The position numbers and the translations under genes are program-made. The notes under the pieces were generated by a model. The model was not told the origin of the DNA. It worked only from the letters and a program-made list of their open reading frames with translations, and did not search any database. DNA of 64,000 bases from Paenibacillus sp. NAIST15-1. GTDB taxonomy: Bacteria > Bacillota > Bacilli > Paenibacillales > Paenibacillaceae. Of this stretch, positions 26,532 through 34,602 are shown one piece after another (the first letter of the stretch is position 1; every line of letters begins with the position of its first letter). The stretch spans positions 310,001 through 374,000 of the forward strand of contig NZ_BBYF01000005.1 of the NCBI RefSeq assembly GCF_001894745.1, written 5' to 3'.

Positions 26532-26562
26532 ACTATATTAGGTGACGTTACGTAACCTGCAA
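26532..26562 (-). promoter_or_regulatory. MerR-type promoter of the CPBP gene
   Basis: On the minus strand TTGCAG (26562-26557), a 19-bp spacer, TATAGT (26537-26532). The spacer contains the dyad AGGTTACGT-A-ACGTCACCT (26558-26540; 8 of 9 arm pairs match). An over-long 19-bp spacer carrying the regulator's dyad is the hallmark of MerR-activated promoters. The divergent MerR gene at 26586 is the obvious regulator. Confidence 0.65.
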
Positions 26563-26585
26563 GCACTTTTTTCAGGAGGACTGAC

Positions 26586-27326
26586 ATGAATCGCTGGACA
26601 ACAGGACAAGTATCGAAGATGAGAAATGTATCCGTACGAACATTGCGGTACTATGATCAGATTGGCCTACTTACGCCAAGTCATAAGGAAGACAACGGTC
26701 GACGCTATTATTCGGAAGCAGATTTATTTACGCTTGAGAAGATCACGCTCATGAAGTCATTGTCACTCCCGCTGGAGGATATTCAGCAATTGATAGACAA
26801 GCTGTCTTACCGTCACATCCTAACTGCCCATTATAATCATCTTCAGAAGCAGTTAACATCGCTGCAGACGAGCATTTCCAATACAGCGACACTCATACAT
26901 ATGATTGATATAGAGGGAAATCTCTCTTGGGAGAAGGTATCGAGTCTTGTGCAGAACGCACCAGAGAATTCCGAGCAGTGGATGGATTACTTCGGAGAAG
27001 AAGAAAGCAAGTTATTGCGCCAGACTCTTCCGAGTCTCGGCAATAGCGATCCAATCACTCAACAATATGTGTCCTGTCTGCGGCGGATCGAATGGTGTAT
27101 TCAACAGTCTATTCCGCCAGAATCGGATGAAGGTTGCAAAATTGCAATTGAGCTGCATGAGCTGTCGATGATTACATTTGAGGGTGATGAGGAGTTAAGC
27201 GAGAAGTTCTGGGAAGTAAGAAAACGTCCTGCCAGTGAGACGGGGTTATTTCCGATATCAGATGAGGTATTGGAGTTTCTAGAAAGAAGCACGGCCTATG
27301 CCCTGAACAAGAAAAAGCAGGGGTAA
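26586..27326 (+). CDS. MerR-family transcriptional activator
   Basis: A 246-residue MerR protein. The N-terminal domain WTTGQVSKMRNVSVRTLRYYD, followed by GLLTPSHKEDNGRRYYSEAD, is canonical; a coiled-coil dimerisation helix (residues about 75-115) leads into a roughly 130-residue helical effector domain of the Mta/TipA kind, without metal-binding cysteines. It probably senses a small organic molecule. AGGAGG lies six nt before the ATG. It is divergent from the CPBP protease gene and is followed by its own terminator. Confidence 0.88.
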   Translation: MNRWTTGQVSKMRNVSVRTLRYYDQIGLLTPSHKEDNGRRYYSEADLFTLEKITLMKSLSLPLEDIQQLIDKLSYRHILTAHYNHLQKQLTSLQTSISNTATLIHMIDIEGNLSWEKVSSLVQNAPENSEQWMDYFGEEESKLLRQTLPSLGNSDPITQQYVSCLRRIEWCIQQSIPPESDEGCKIAIELHELSMITFEGDEELSEKFWEVRKRPASETGLFPISDEVLEFLERSTAYALNKKKQG

Positions 27327-27350
27327 AATAAATACGGTATTCGATAGCAG

Positions 27351-27389
27351 ACCAGCTTGCTTGCCGATTAAGGAGGAAGCTGGTTTTTT
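27351..27389 (+). terminator. Terminator of the MerR gene
   Basis: ACCAGCTT pairs with AAGCTGGT, 18-nt loop, followed by six T residues. Confidence 0.7.
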
Positions 27390-27495
27390 AGTTTGTTGTT
27401 AGGATAAATCCTCTATAGATCGGTACTTCTATTATGAATTACATGATACCCATTCCTTTCTTATAATCTAGTATTGTAAATTAGCGAAAATTCGA

Positions 27496-28131
27496 TTATT
27501 GTCTCACAAGACCATTTGGTTCGATCGGCTTGCTTAACCAATGTTCATCGGTTTGTACATGATTGCGGCGGACAAACTTTGCTGCACTTTCCTTGAATGC
27601 ATCATAATGAAATGCAGACGCGAGTCGAACAACATAGCCCTCCTGTTCCCCACCGCAGCGGGATTGCATCGTATAGCACTTCCTGACGGCTTCCTCATCC
27701 CATATTCCCCGATACAGCACCGGAACAACAGTAAGCTGAAGCTGTTCAGCCCATTCGAGGGTATCGTCCCAAGATAGGCATATGTTCTGCCCATTCCATA
27801 CCGAGAACAGCATGAAATAACTCGGCAAGTCCGTATAAGATAGCGAATGCTTCGCATATACATTTTCACCGCATAATCGATAGCCTTCAGGGATCATGTA
27901 TTGAATGCCGCCATGCTGCATTTTGACGATGTGCCGAGAAGGATGATCCTTGCTGTCCAGGGAACGAGCGTGGATGCCATTGTTATACATCGTTGTATTC
28001 TCCCCGTCCATTTTTTCTGTAACAACAACCTCGCGGCCGATGAAATGATCCGTATTCCGCAAGATTTTATCGTCATTCGTATAGCTTCTGGACCAGGGAA
28101 GGTGCATCGTTTTCGGATATTTGATTTTCAT
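27496..28131 (-). CDS. RNA ligase (Rnl-type nucleotidyltransferase)
   Basis: A compact 211-residue ATP-dependent RNA ligase core with the covalent nucleotidyltransferase motifs in order: motif I EKMDGENT (AMP-lysine at Lys40), motif III GENVYAKHSLSY (88-99), motif IIIa YFMLFSVW, motif IV EQEGYVVR (Glu164) and motif V KFVRRN (Lys185). It would seal 5'-phosphate and 3'-OH RNA ends. It starts 14 nt after the kinase-HD gene on the same strand and has a strong AAGGAGGTGA site, so both healing and sealing enzymes come from one operon. The C-terminal domain usual for Rnl1/Rnl2 is absent, which is common in minimal bacterial ligases. Confidence 0.85.
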   Translation of the reverse strand: MKIKYPKTMHLPWSRSYTNDDKILRNTDHFIGREVVVTEKMDGENTTMYNNGIHARSLDSKDHPSRHIVKMQHGGIQYMIPEGYRLCGENVYAKHSLSYTDLPSYFMLFSVWNGQNICLSWDDTLEWAEQLQLTVVPVLYRGIWDEEAVRKCYTMQSRCGGEQEGYVVRLASAFHYDAFKESAAKFVRRNHVQTDEHWLSKPIEPNGLVRQ

Positions 28132-28145
28132 GTCGTTTCACCTCC

Positions 28146-29105
28146 TTATTTCGCGAAAGTGTCGGCTTCCGCAAAAAAATACAATTGAGCCAGCATCTCA
28201 TCGCCTAACAAATGATAAATATGAGATGCTCCAGCATCCCCGCCGTGCAGGATCTCCATATGGAAGCTGACTAGATTGACAACCTGCAGGACAAATTCCT
28301 CGTCGTACCCCATTTGCTTCAGGACATGGCAGGCGATCGCTGCGGATACATGTTCATGACCATAATAGGAGTAATATCCCCGTCTTTCCTTCCACACCTT
28401 GCAGAATGGCTTGCCTGCATCATGAAACAGTGCAGCGAACTGCATTGCCAGCATGTTATCTCCTTCGTAGAACGCACGTACATATTCCAGCACCGCATAG
28501 GTATGCTCGGACAACGTTCTCGAATGATGCGGATTTTGTTGATCATATCCTACCATCACCTGAAAATGCGGAGAGCGGGACAAATAGTTGAACAATTCGT
28601 CGTGATCCGGATTATCCGCAAGCAGCTCTTCCAGCTCCGAGCGCGAAAGCATAGCATCAGCTGGAGCATGCACGATATGAAGTTGTTGAAAGCCTTCGCC
28701 TAGTACCGGAAACTCAAAGTGCTTAGCAAACTTGGACATAACGGTCTCGTCAATCCTACGCTTCCTAGATTGAGCCCGCTGCATGGCGATATCATAGGGC
28801 GTGCTGCACACATGACATTCCACCGGGACCTCCCTGAACCGCTTCAAGAACTTCAATCTTCGTTCTCGGCTGACATTGGTTGCGTCAAATACTACATTGC
28901 GCCCAGAAGCCAATGCTTGCTCAATCTGAGAGAACGCTTCATCAAATACGACATACGTATTCTTTTGCTTCGCCTCATCTCCGAACAGCTTCTGACGTAT
29001 GGAGTCGGTTGCTACATGAACAGCCCTATGCTGCTTGCACAACTCCTTCGCGTAATGGCTCTTCCCGCTACCCGGTATGCCGGCCAGCATGTGAATGGAA
29101 CTCAT
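28146..29105 (-). CDS. Polynucleotide kinase domain fused to an HD phosphohydrolase domain (RNA end-healing)
   Basis: A 319-residue fusion. Residues 1-150 form a P-loop kinase of the polynucleotide-kinase type (AGIPGSGKSHYAKE at 8-21, TDSIRQKLFG with the likely general base Asp34, FDATNVSRERR, then the Arg-rich lid QSRKRR). Residues about 195-315 form an HD domain with His201, the HD pair His228-Asp229 (AALFHDAGKP), GHEH (250-253) and a later SFHMEILHGGD. Paired with the RNA ligase gene, it probably converts 2',3'-cyclic phosphate/5'-OH breaks to ligatable ends. Known HD-Pnk enzymes have the HD domain first; here the kinase is first. The ATG at 29105 has GGAGGTGAG upstream. Confidence 0.82.
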   Translation of the reverse strand: MSSIHMLAGIPGSGKSHYAKELCKQHRAVHVATDSIRQKLFGDEAKQKNTYVVFDEAFSQIEQALASGRNVVFDATNVSRERRLKFLKRFREVPVECHVCSTPYDIAMQRAQSRKRRIDETVMSKFAKHFEFPVLGEGFQQLHIVHAPADAMLSRSELEELLADNPDHDELFNYLSRSPHFQVMVGYDQQNPHHSRTLSEHTYAVLEYVRAFYEGDNMLAMQFAALFHDAGKPFCKVWKERRGYYSYYGHEHVSAAIACHVLKQMGYDEEFVLQVVNLVSFHMEILHGGDAGASHIYHLLGDEMLAQLYFFAEADTFAK

Positions 29106-29168
29106 CGATTTCTCACCTCCTTTCAATCGATACCTCTATTCATACATCAAACAGACATCAATCCAAAA

Positions 29169-29747
29169 CTAAGATCGAATCGTTTGATGTGACGGATGGC
29201 AGATGCATTCCAGCGTATGATCATTCACCATGCCAACCGCCTGCATGAATGAATAGCAAATCGTGCTGCCTACGAATGAGAACCCGTCTTTCTTAAGCTG
29301 TTTGCTCATTCGATCACTGATATCGGTTGTAACGGGAACCTCCTTGATTGTCGCCCAATGGTTCACAATGGGTTGGCTATCGACGAAGCTCCATATGTAC
29401 GTAGAGAAGGAGCCGTGCTCTTTCTGGAGTCGCAAAAAAGCGTGCGCGTTTTTAACGACACTGTGAATTTTCAATTTGTTGCGCACGATCCCTGCATCAT
29501 CAAGCAAGGATTCCAGTTTCTCTTCCGTGTACTGCACGATTTTTTCTGCCTCGAATTGATCGAAGGCTTCACGGTAATGCTCTCTCTTCTGCAAGATTGT
29601 CCACCAACTGAGCCCCGCCTGCGCACCTTCCAGGCACAGCATTTCAAATAACTTTCGATCGTCGTATACGGGAACGCCCCACTCTTTGTCATGGTAGTCC
29701 ACATATAGAGGCTCATTTTCTTTTACCCAAGCGCATCGTTTAGACAT
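29169..29747 (-). CDS. tag: DNA-3-methyladenine glycosylase I
   Basis: A 192-residue Tag enzyme, normal length. Typical features are RCAWVKENEPLYVDYHDKEWG at the N-terminus, LCLEGAQAGLSWWTILQKRE (helix-hairpin-helix region with the catalytic-pocket residues), and C-terminal GFSFVGSTICYSFMQAVGMVNDH. The zinc ligands Cys5, His and the C-terminal His/Cys pairs (ECICH) are present. It excises 3-methyladenine from alkylated DNA. The ATG at 29747 is used; a TTG 39 nt earlier is possible. It is upstream of the RNA repair pair on the same strand, so DNA- and RNA-damage functions are side by side. Confidence 0.93.
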   Translation of the reverse strand: MSKRCAWVKENEPLYVDYHDKEWGVPVYDDRKLFEMLCLEGAQAGLSWWTILQKREHYREAFDQFEAEKIVQYTEEKLESLLDDAGIVRNKLKIHSVVKNAHAFLRLQKEHGSFSTYIWSFVDSQPIVNHWATIKEVPVTTDISDRMSKQLKKDGFSFVGSTICYSFMQAVGMVNDHTLECICHPSHQTIRS

Positions 29748-29948
29748 CGTTGTATACCAGTCCTTCTTCAATAAATCTTTCTTCAATTAGAGATTTTACA
29801 TCATGATTTTATGGTGTGCTGCTGACAACTTACAAACTCAGAAACTCACACAGCGCAGATCATCAATATTATATTCTTATCTGGTTAGCAGGTTCGATCA
29901 GTAGAGCGTTTTATGCCATACTTCTTCCGTATTTCTACCTTACTTCAG

Positions 29949-31250
29949 CTACCAGCGGAGCGGTTCTTCATCCCGCCATAGAATCCAGCGGTCAATCTCT
30001 ATGATATTCGCAGTACCGATGCTGTACTCGCTCTTGACACCGCTCTGTAAGTCAATGAGATGCAGCATTCCTCCGTATGTGCCTACCGCTAATCGTGATT
30101 CATCTGGTGATACGATTATACCGGATAAGGTGCTGCCGACAAAATATCGCCATATCTCATTACCTTCACTGTCTATTTTGCGCAAATATCCATAGGCATC
30201 ACCCAATATATGACCATCTGTCAATGCAGCAGCGGCGTATACACGCATCTCATCATTCATGAGCGGCCACTCTTGTTCTGCCCCAGCTTCAAGCTGCTCC
30301 AAGTCTGCAAGCGGTACTTGAATCGTTGCCCCATTATAGAAATGGCATGCATTATACCACACTTCGCTACTGTCCTGGGCGAACAGGGAATAATGCGGAT
30401 AACTGGACTGCGGCTCGAACGTATACACCTTCCCACTTGCTGCATCTCGCAATAGATGTTCACTGCACTGGCTGCCGTACGCAAGCCAGCGTCCATCCGG
30501 AGACACAGCACCGTGTACCATATCGATGTGAGTATCCTCGTAATCATATTGCTGCATCTCCGTCAGTTCAGGATGAAGCAGCTCAACATTGTCTTTGCTA
30601 AGCAAGTAGATGCCGCAATCGGTTACGAGAAGAAGACGTGAGCCATTGTCGAATGGGATAGCCTCCTCAATATGGCTAGCCGGATGTTCTGAATCGGCAA
30701 GTGATTCACAATCATTCAAGATTGCCTTAATACGTTGCTGTATAACTTGCCATGACCAAGCGGCAATCTCTTCGCCCTTCCCCAAGCTTGTAACGATTCC
30801 TCGTATTATACGTATTCCTTGTTCATTACTCAGCGCGAAGTAGTTTCCGTCCGAAGAGCATCCAATATGATAGAAGTCAGGTAGCTCTGTAATTTGATCC
30901 TGCTGAATGAGATAGATGCTGCCGCCATAAGTACGAACAAGAACAGTTCCATCATTCAGGCAGACAATTGGTTTAATAGCTTGCTGCTTCTCCTCATAAC
31001 CGGGTGTAATTGGCCAGGATGCTGGCGGAATCTCCTGACGCAGCCGTTCGGTGTCCCCTGCTTGATTGGCAGCCCGTATCATGTTAACGATGTCTGCGGC
31101 CATGCCCGAACGCTGATCATCCACCGGCTCTTGTTGTGCCTGTTCCCAGTTGCTTTCCATCCCGACGCGCACATATTCATTAATTTCCGAGGCATACCGC
31201 TTTCCTTCTGTGCGCCACTTCATCGCAATTTCTTCTCTTAGCCAGCTCAT
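29949..31250 (-). CDS. Beta-propeller-like hypothetical protein
   Basis: A 433-residue protein of unknown function. After a helical N-terminus (MSWLREEIAMKWRTEGKRYA) it shows repeating beta-blade patterns such as CLNDGTVLVRTYGGSIYLI, SPDGRWLAYGSQCSEHLL and SPDESRLAVGTYGGMLHLID, which resemble WD40/PQQ propeller blades. There is no signal peptide, so it is probably cytosolic and a protein-binding scaffold. GGAGGAG precedes the ATG. It lies 42 nt after the SUFU gene on the same strand; the pair is probably one operon. Confidence 0.75.
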   Translation of the reverse strand: MSWLREEIAMKWRTEGKRYASEINEYVRVGMESNWEQAQQEPVDDQRSGMAADIVNMIRAANQAGDTERLRQEIPPASWPITPGYEEKQQAIKPIVCLNDGTVLVRTYGGSIYLIQQDQITELPDFYHIGCSSDGNYFALSNEQGIRIIRGIVTSLGKGEEIAAWSWQVIQQRIKAILNDCESLADSEHPASHIEEAIPFDNGSRLLLVTDCGIYLLSKDNVELLHPELTEMQQYDYEDTHIDMVHGAVSPDGRWLAYGSQCSEHLLRDAASGKVYTFEPQSSYPHYSLFAQDSSEVWYNACHFYNGATIQVPLADLEQLEAGAEQEWPLMNDEMRVYAAAALTDGHILGDAYGYLRKIDSEGNEIWRYFVGSTLSGIIVSPDESRLAVGTYGGMLHLIDLQSGVKSEYSIGTANIIEIDRWILWRDEEPLRW

Positions 31251-31292
31251 GACAACTCCTCCTCATACCCATTCATGTCTCTCGTGTCAGCC

Positions 31293-32354
31293 TTATCCAA
31301 TAACCTCGACGACGTTGCCTTCTTGATCCTTAATTTCTGTTATCTCAATCTGAAAGACGATGCTCTGTGTAGACGCAAGTTCGATCATGCCCGCCTTCGG
31401 CTCCAGCTTCGTGCTTAGTTCAGCAACCGTGCGATCATCTACGAACAACTGAATCGCATTTTCTGTCGTTTCGTGAGAAGTACGATCGCCCGATTTTATT
31501 ACGATTGTAACCTCTGGCCCAACCAGTGTAAGTTCTTTGCGCTTCAAGATCCGCCCCTGCAGCAGCTTCCCAATTAAGTCCGCCTGCTTTGCACCGATGA
31601 GGAGTTTAGCCGGCTTCTTGCCTAACCATCCATTCTTGCCAGATTCCCATCCTAATTGCTGAACGAATAAGATTCCGGTGTTTGAACCATCATTCTGCAT
31701 TCCTCGCTCAGCAGCTTCGGCCACTTCTGGCATGCGAAGAAGCGACTCCCGCTCCAGATCGGTAATGTAATAAGGCAGGTACGTTTGGGATACATTCAAA
31801 AGGCCGAGTGTATTCCAAGTTTGCATCGCTTCAAGCTCATCATTTATAATCCCTACCATTTGAATGAACTCTACCTTGCCATTCGGGGTATCGATTGCAC
31901 GCAAATCAGGATCTTCAGCGAAGGCGAGCGCTGTTAATTGGGTATCTGCATCCAAGCATATCGGCCCGTTCGCATCCAGATAATCTCCCGATCGAAATAC
32001 ATTGCCGGAGTTGAATACGTATCTCCCCATATTTTGCAACAGGTTAAGCGCCCATGCGGGAGGTTCCTCATCCTCAGCCTGCCTAACCACTCTGAATGTA
32101 AGTTCAAACCCGTATCCGCTACATTCTTCATCGTCTAATTCTTTATCATAAAGTTCTGAAAAACCATAGGTGACAAAATGCCAATGCGGGTATGGAAAAT
32201 CCGCCTTGAATGCACTGATTCCATCCAAGGGATCATGTCCACCCAATGCATATGAAATGATCGTGCCGTAGTGCTTAGGCTCCTGCTCGCCATAAATTGC
32301 TGTGACTGCTTGATCAATCGCATCCCATCCGGCGGTGCTTGCTTCTTGATCCAT
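31293..32354 (-). CDS. Suppressor-of-fused (SUFU) domain protein
   Basis: A 353-residue protein with an N-terminal SUFU domain: YGTIISYALGGHDPLDGISAF, YPHWHFVTYGFSELYDKE and SGYGFELTFRV are characteristic (residues about 20-190). The remaining part is unassigned. In bacteria SUFU domains frequently occur as immunity proteins of polymorphic toxins. No toxin gene is visible in this window, so that role is only a possibility. GGGAGGAAAC precedes the ATG; the propeller protein gene follows. Confidence 0.85.
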   Translation of the reverse strand: MDQEASTAGWDAIDQAVTAIYGEQEPKHYGTIISYALGGHDPLDGISAFKADFPYPHWHFVTYGFSELYDKELDDEECSGYGFELTFRVVRQAEDEEPPAWALNLLQNMGRYVFNSGNVFRSGDYLDANGPICLDADTQLTALAFAEDPDLRAIDTPNGKVEFIQMVGIINDELEAMQTWNTLGLLNVSQTYLPYYITDLERESLLRMPEVAEAAERGMQNDGSNTGILFVQQLGWESGKNGWLGKKPAKLLIGAKQADLIGKLLQGRILKRKELTLVGPEVTIVIKSGDRTSHETTENAIQLFVDDRTVAELSTKLEPKAGMIELASTQSIVFQIEITEIKDQEGNVVEVIG

Positions 32355-32612
32355 GTATCGTTTCCTCCCCTAAGGCTCAATCAATGTAAGTTAGTAATTA
32401 CGAATAAGCAGTTCATAACTGCCACGCTCTGTCGCGTAATTCTATCAATCTCCTATCCTGGTAATTATATCAATGATAGAAGCAAAAATGAAATCTCGAA
32501 ACTATTTTTGATTTAAACGTATTAATAATTGATTGCATTAAGCTTCTTGTAATAAAATTAGTAAGCTTAGGCAACAATTTCATTTATCTTATTCATCATT
32601 TAGGAGGAAGCA

Positions 32613-33614
32613 ATGGATCCCGAATCGGAACGAGAAACGGTATTACAGCTTATTAAGAAAGGAAACAAGTCCTCTGCAATTGCAATGATAGGAAATGCCA
32701 TTATTGCAGCTGCAAAAGGCGCAGGTGCTGCAATGAGCGGCAGTGGGGCGATGTTCGCATCTTCCATGCATTCTCTGGCGGACAGCGTGAATCAAGGCTT
32801 TGTATTCGTCGGCAGTATACTTGCGGAGAAGAAGCCCACTCGCCAATTCCCTACTGGATTCGGTCGAGTCATCAACCTCTTTTGTATGGTGGCTGTTATT
32901 GTTGTAACGATTATGGCCTACGAGACGATACGTGAGGGCCTGCATTTACTTCAGCACCCCGTACAAGCGAGCAGTGGGGCGTTCTGGATAAATATCGCGG
33001 CATTAGTATTCAATTTAGTTGTTGATGGAGCTATTTTGCTCAAAGCGATGAAGGAAATTACGAAGGAAGCAAGAGTTGAAACAAAAGGTATTGCATTTAT
33101 CCCTGCTTCATTTAAGCATGTTAGTCGTTCTGCACCGCCCACTCGCTTAGTATTCTATGAAGACCTTGTTGCTGTTACGGGTGCCTTATTGGCCATGAGC
33201 GCAGTTGTCGTCACTTCCTTGACAGCATTTAAGGCTTTGGATGGAATTGCGACGCTTCTAATCGGGATATTAATGATTGGCGTTGCTTTTCGAGTCGGGT
33301 ATGACAATATGGTTGGACTTATCGGGGTCGCAGCTCCTCGCGATGTTGCGGAGAAGGTAGCTTTCCTTATTCTTGCTGACTCAGACGTTACGGATATTAA
33401 TGATTTGCGAATTACGCAGGAAGGGCGCTATTATCACGTCGATGCGATGATCGAACTGCGCAAGGGCTTAACCTTAGCCGACGCTGATGATATTATTTTC
33501 CGCGTTCAAGACAAGCTGATGGCGGATCCAGATATTACAGACGTTATTTTGGGTGTTTTAGAGGATAACGGGGTTACGGACTGGACGCCTGAAGCGTTGA
33601 ACGAATTCTCATAA
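32613..33614 (+). CDS. Cation diffusion facilitator (CDF) family transporter
   Basis: A 333-residue membrane protein with about six transmembrane helices. Helix 2 carries the metal-site motif SMHSLADSVNQ (HxxxD), and GFGRVINLF follows the second helix, as in CDFs. The helix-5 site, normally HxxxD, reads YEDLVAVTGA, so the usual second His is Glu, as in the ZnT9-like subgroup. The C-terminal cytoplasmic domain (RITQEGRYYHVDAMIELRKG) is the ferredoxin-like CDF dimerisation module. It probably exports a divalent metal, but the altered site makes the ion uncertain. AGGAGG precedes the ATG, and a strong terminator follows. Confidence 0.88.
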   Translation: MDPESERETVLQLIKKGNKSSAIAMIGNAIIAAAKGAGAAMSGSGAMFASSMHSLADSVNQGFVFVGSILAEKKPTRQFPTGFGRVINLFCMVAVIVVTIMAYETIREGLHLLQHPVQASSGAFWINIAALVFNLVVDGAILLKAMKEITKEARVETKGIAFIPASFKHVSRSAPPTRLVFYEDLVAVTGALLAMSAVVVTSLTAFKALDGIATLLIGILMIGVAFRVGYDNMVGLIGVAAPRDVAEKVAFLILADSDVTDINDLRITQEGRYYHVDAMIELRKGLTLADADDIIFRVQDKLMADPDITDVILGVLEDNGVTDWTPEALNEFS

Positions 33615-33623
33615 TCCATATAC

Positions 33624-33670
33624 AAGAGCGGTACGATTCAAGAAGATTCTTGATCCGACCGCTCTTTTTT
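33624..33670 (+). terminator. Terminator of the CDF gene
   Basis: AAGAGCGGT pairs with ACCGCTCTT, with an inner ATCAAG-type stem, followed by a run of T residues. Confidence 0.8.
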
Positions 33671-33767
33671 ATACACAAGTGCATGAAGCATCATTCAACT
33701 ATAAATAAGAGGTTATCAGAACGATAAACGATATCATATACATGCAGATCTTCCCTAGCGTGCAAGG

Positions 33768-34415
33768 TTAACTTGATTCAGTTTTACTTTCGGTACGCAC
33801 AGCTTCTTCGATGATCTTTTCGAACGACATGCGTTGAATAAACTTAGCGTATTTCTCCTTCTTCTTGCCATTCGCTTGAAAGAAATCGATCATTCGGGTG
33901 ACGCAAGGGATTAACTGCTCCGCTGTCACTCCGGAAATCGCCAATTGTCCGAGGGTTGGCTTGATTGTTTTCGGTTCTCCGCCAATGTATATATCGAATG
34001 CATCCTTCATTTTCACAATTCCGATATCCTTCAGCAACGGTTCTCCTGTTCCGAGTGCACATCCAGAGTAGCCTATCCTGATCGGATATGGAACCTCTAT
34101 TCCGGCTATCGCTTCATTCAGTTGCTTAGCAAGCTCCATATTCGTGTCTTCTGCTCCTCTGCAGAAATTACATGTAATCAAGCTCTTGGTGTAGAAGCCC
34201 GCTGGGTAGATCTCTAACCCTACTTCCTTCAACCGCTGCTGTACCTCACCCATTCGTTCTTCTTCCATTTCGACATACAGCTGCTTGAAGGTAGTCAGCT
34301 CGATCTTTGCCTGATTGCCTACGATAGAACCAAGCAGTGACAACTGTTTAGGCGTAAAAAGACTTCCTCCTTCTTCAAAACCCGGAGTTACTGCAAACTT
34401 CGCGAGATGCGTCAT
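33768..34415 (-). CDS. Nitrite/sulfite reductase-like (NIR_SIR) iron-sulfur protein
   Basis: A 215-residue protein resembling one half of a sirohaem-type nitrite/sulfite reductase: a ferredoxin-like half-domain at the start (MTHLAKFAVTPGFEEGG), then cysteines in ITCNFCRGAED (about 83-92) and GYSGCALGTGEP (about 116-127), plausible [4Fe-4S]/sirohaem ligands. It is much shorter than full reductases. In bacilli similar small proteins sit with CoA-disulfide reductases or rhodaneses in sulfur-handling cassettes; here it is next to a persulfide dioxygenase and a sulfide:quinone reductase gene. A CsoR/CstR-like operator overlaps its promoter. Confidence 0.8.
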   Translation of the reverse strand: MTHLAKFAVTPGFEEGGSLFTPKQLSLLGSIVGNQAKIELTTFKQLYVEMEEERMGEVQQRLKEVGLEIYPAGFYTKSLITCNFCRGAEDTNMELAKQLNEAIAGIEVPYPIRIGYSGCALGTGEPLLKDIGIVKMKDAFDIYIGGEPKTIKPTLGQLAISGVTAEQLIPCVTRMIDFFQANGKKKEKYAKFIQRMSFEKIIEEAVRTESKTESS

Positions 34416-34466
34416 CCGATCCCTCCTCTATATACTTAGGGCGTATGTTCGTGTTTTGTTACTTTT

Positions 34467-34496
34467 ATAGTATACCCCCCTATAGTATATAGTCAA
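34467..34496 (-). promoter_or_regulatory. Promoter with CsoR/CstR-like operator
   Basis: On the minus strand TTGACT (34496-34491), 18-nt spacer, TACTAT (34472-34467). The spacer holds TATAC-TATAGGGGGG-type sequence: on the plus strand TATACCCCCCTATAGTATA (34471-34489), TATAC/GTATA arms around a C-tract. CsoR-family operators, including those of persulfide-sensing CstR, have this A/T-flanked C/G-tract form. No CstR gene is in the window. Confidence 0.6.
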
Positions 34497-34520
34497 TGGA
34501 TTACTCCCTGTACAGCCAAT

Positions 34521-34553
34521 AAAAAAAGCGAGCATGCTTTGCCCGCTTTTTAC
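34521..34553. terminator. Bidirectional terminator between the sulfur genes
   Basis: AGCG-GC/GC-CGCT hairpin flanked by seven A residues on the left and five T residues on the right, so it can stop transcription from both directions. It isolates the NIR_SIR gene from the CstB-like gene, which therefore are separate units. Confidence 0.65.
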
Positions 34554-34602
34554 TCATTATTTTATGGTATTCCTTGAAATGTATGGGCCAAGATCTTGCC
34601 AT

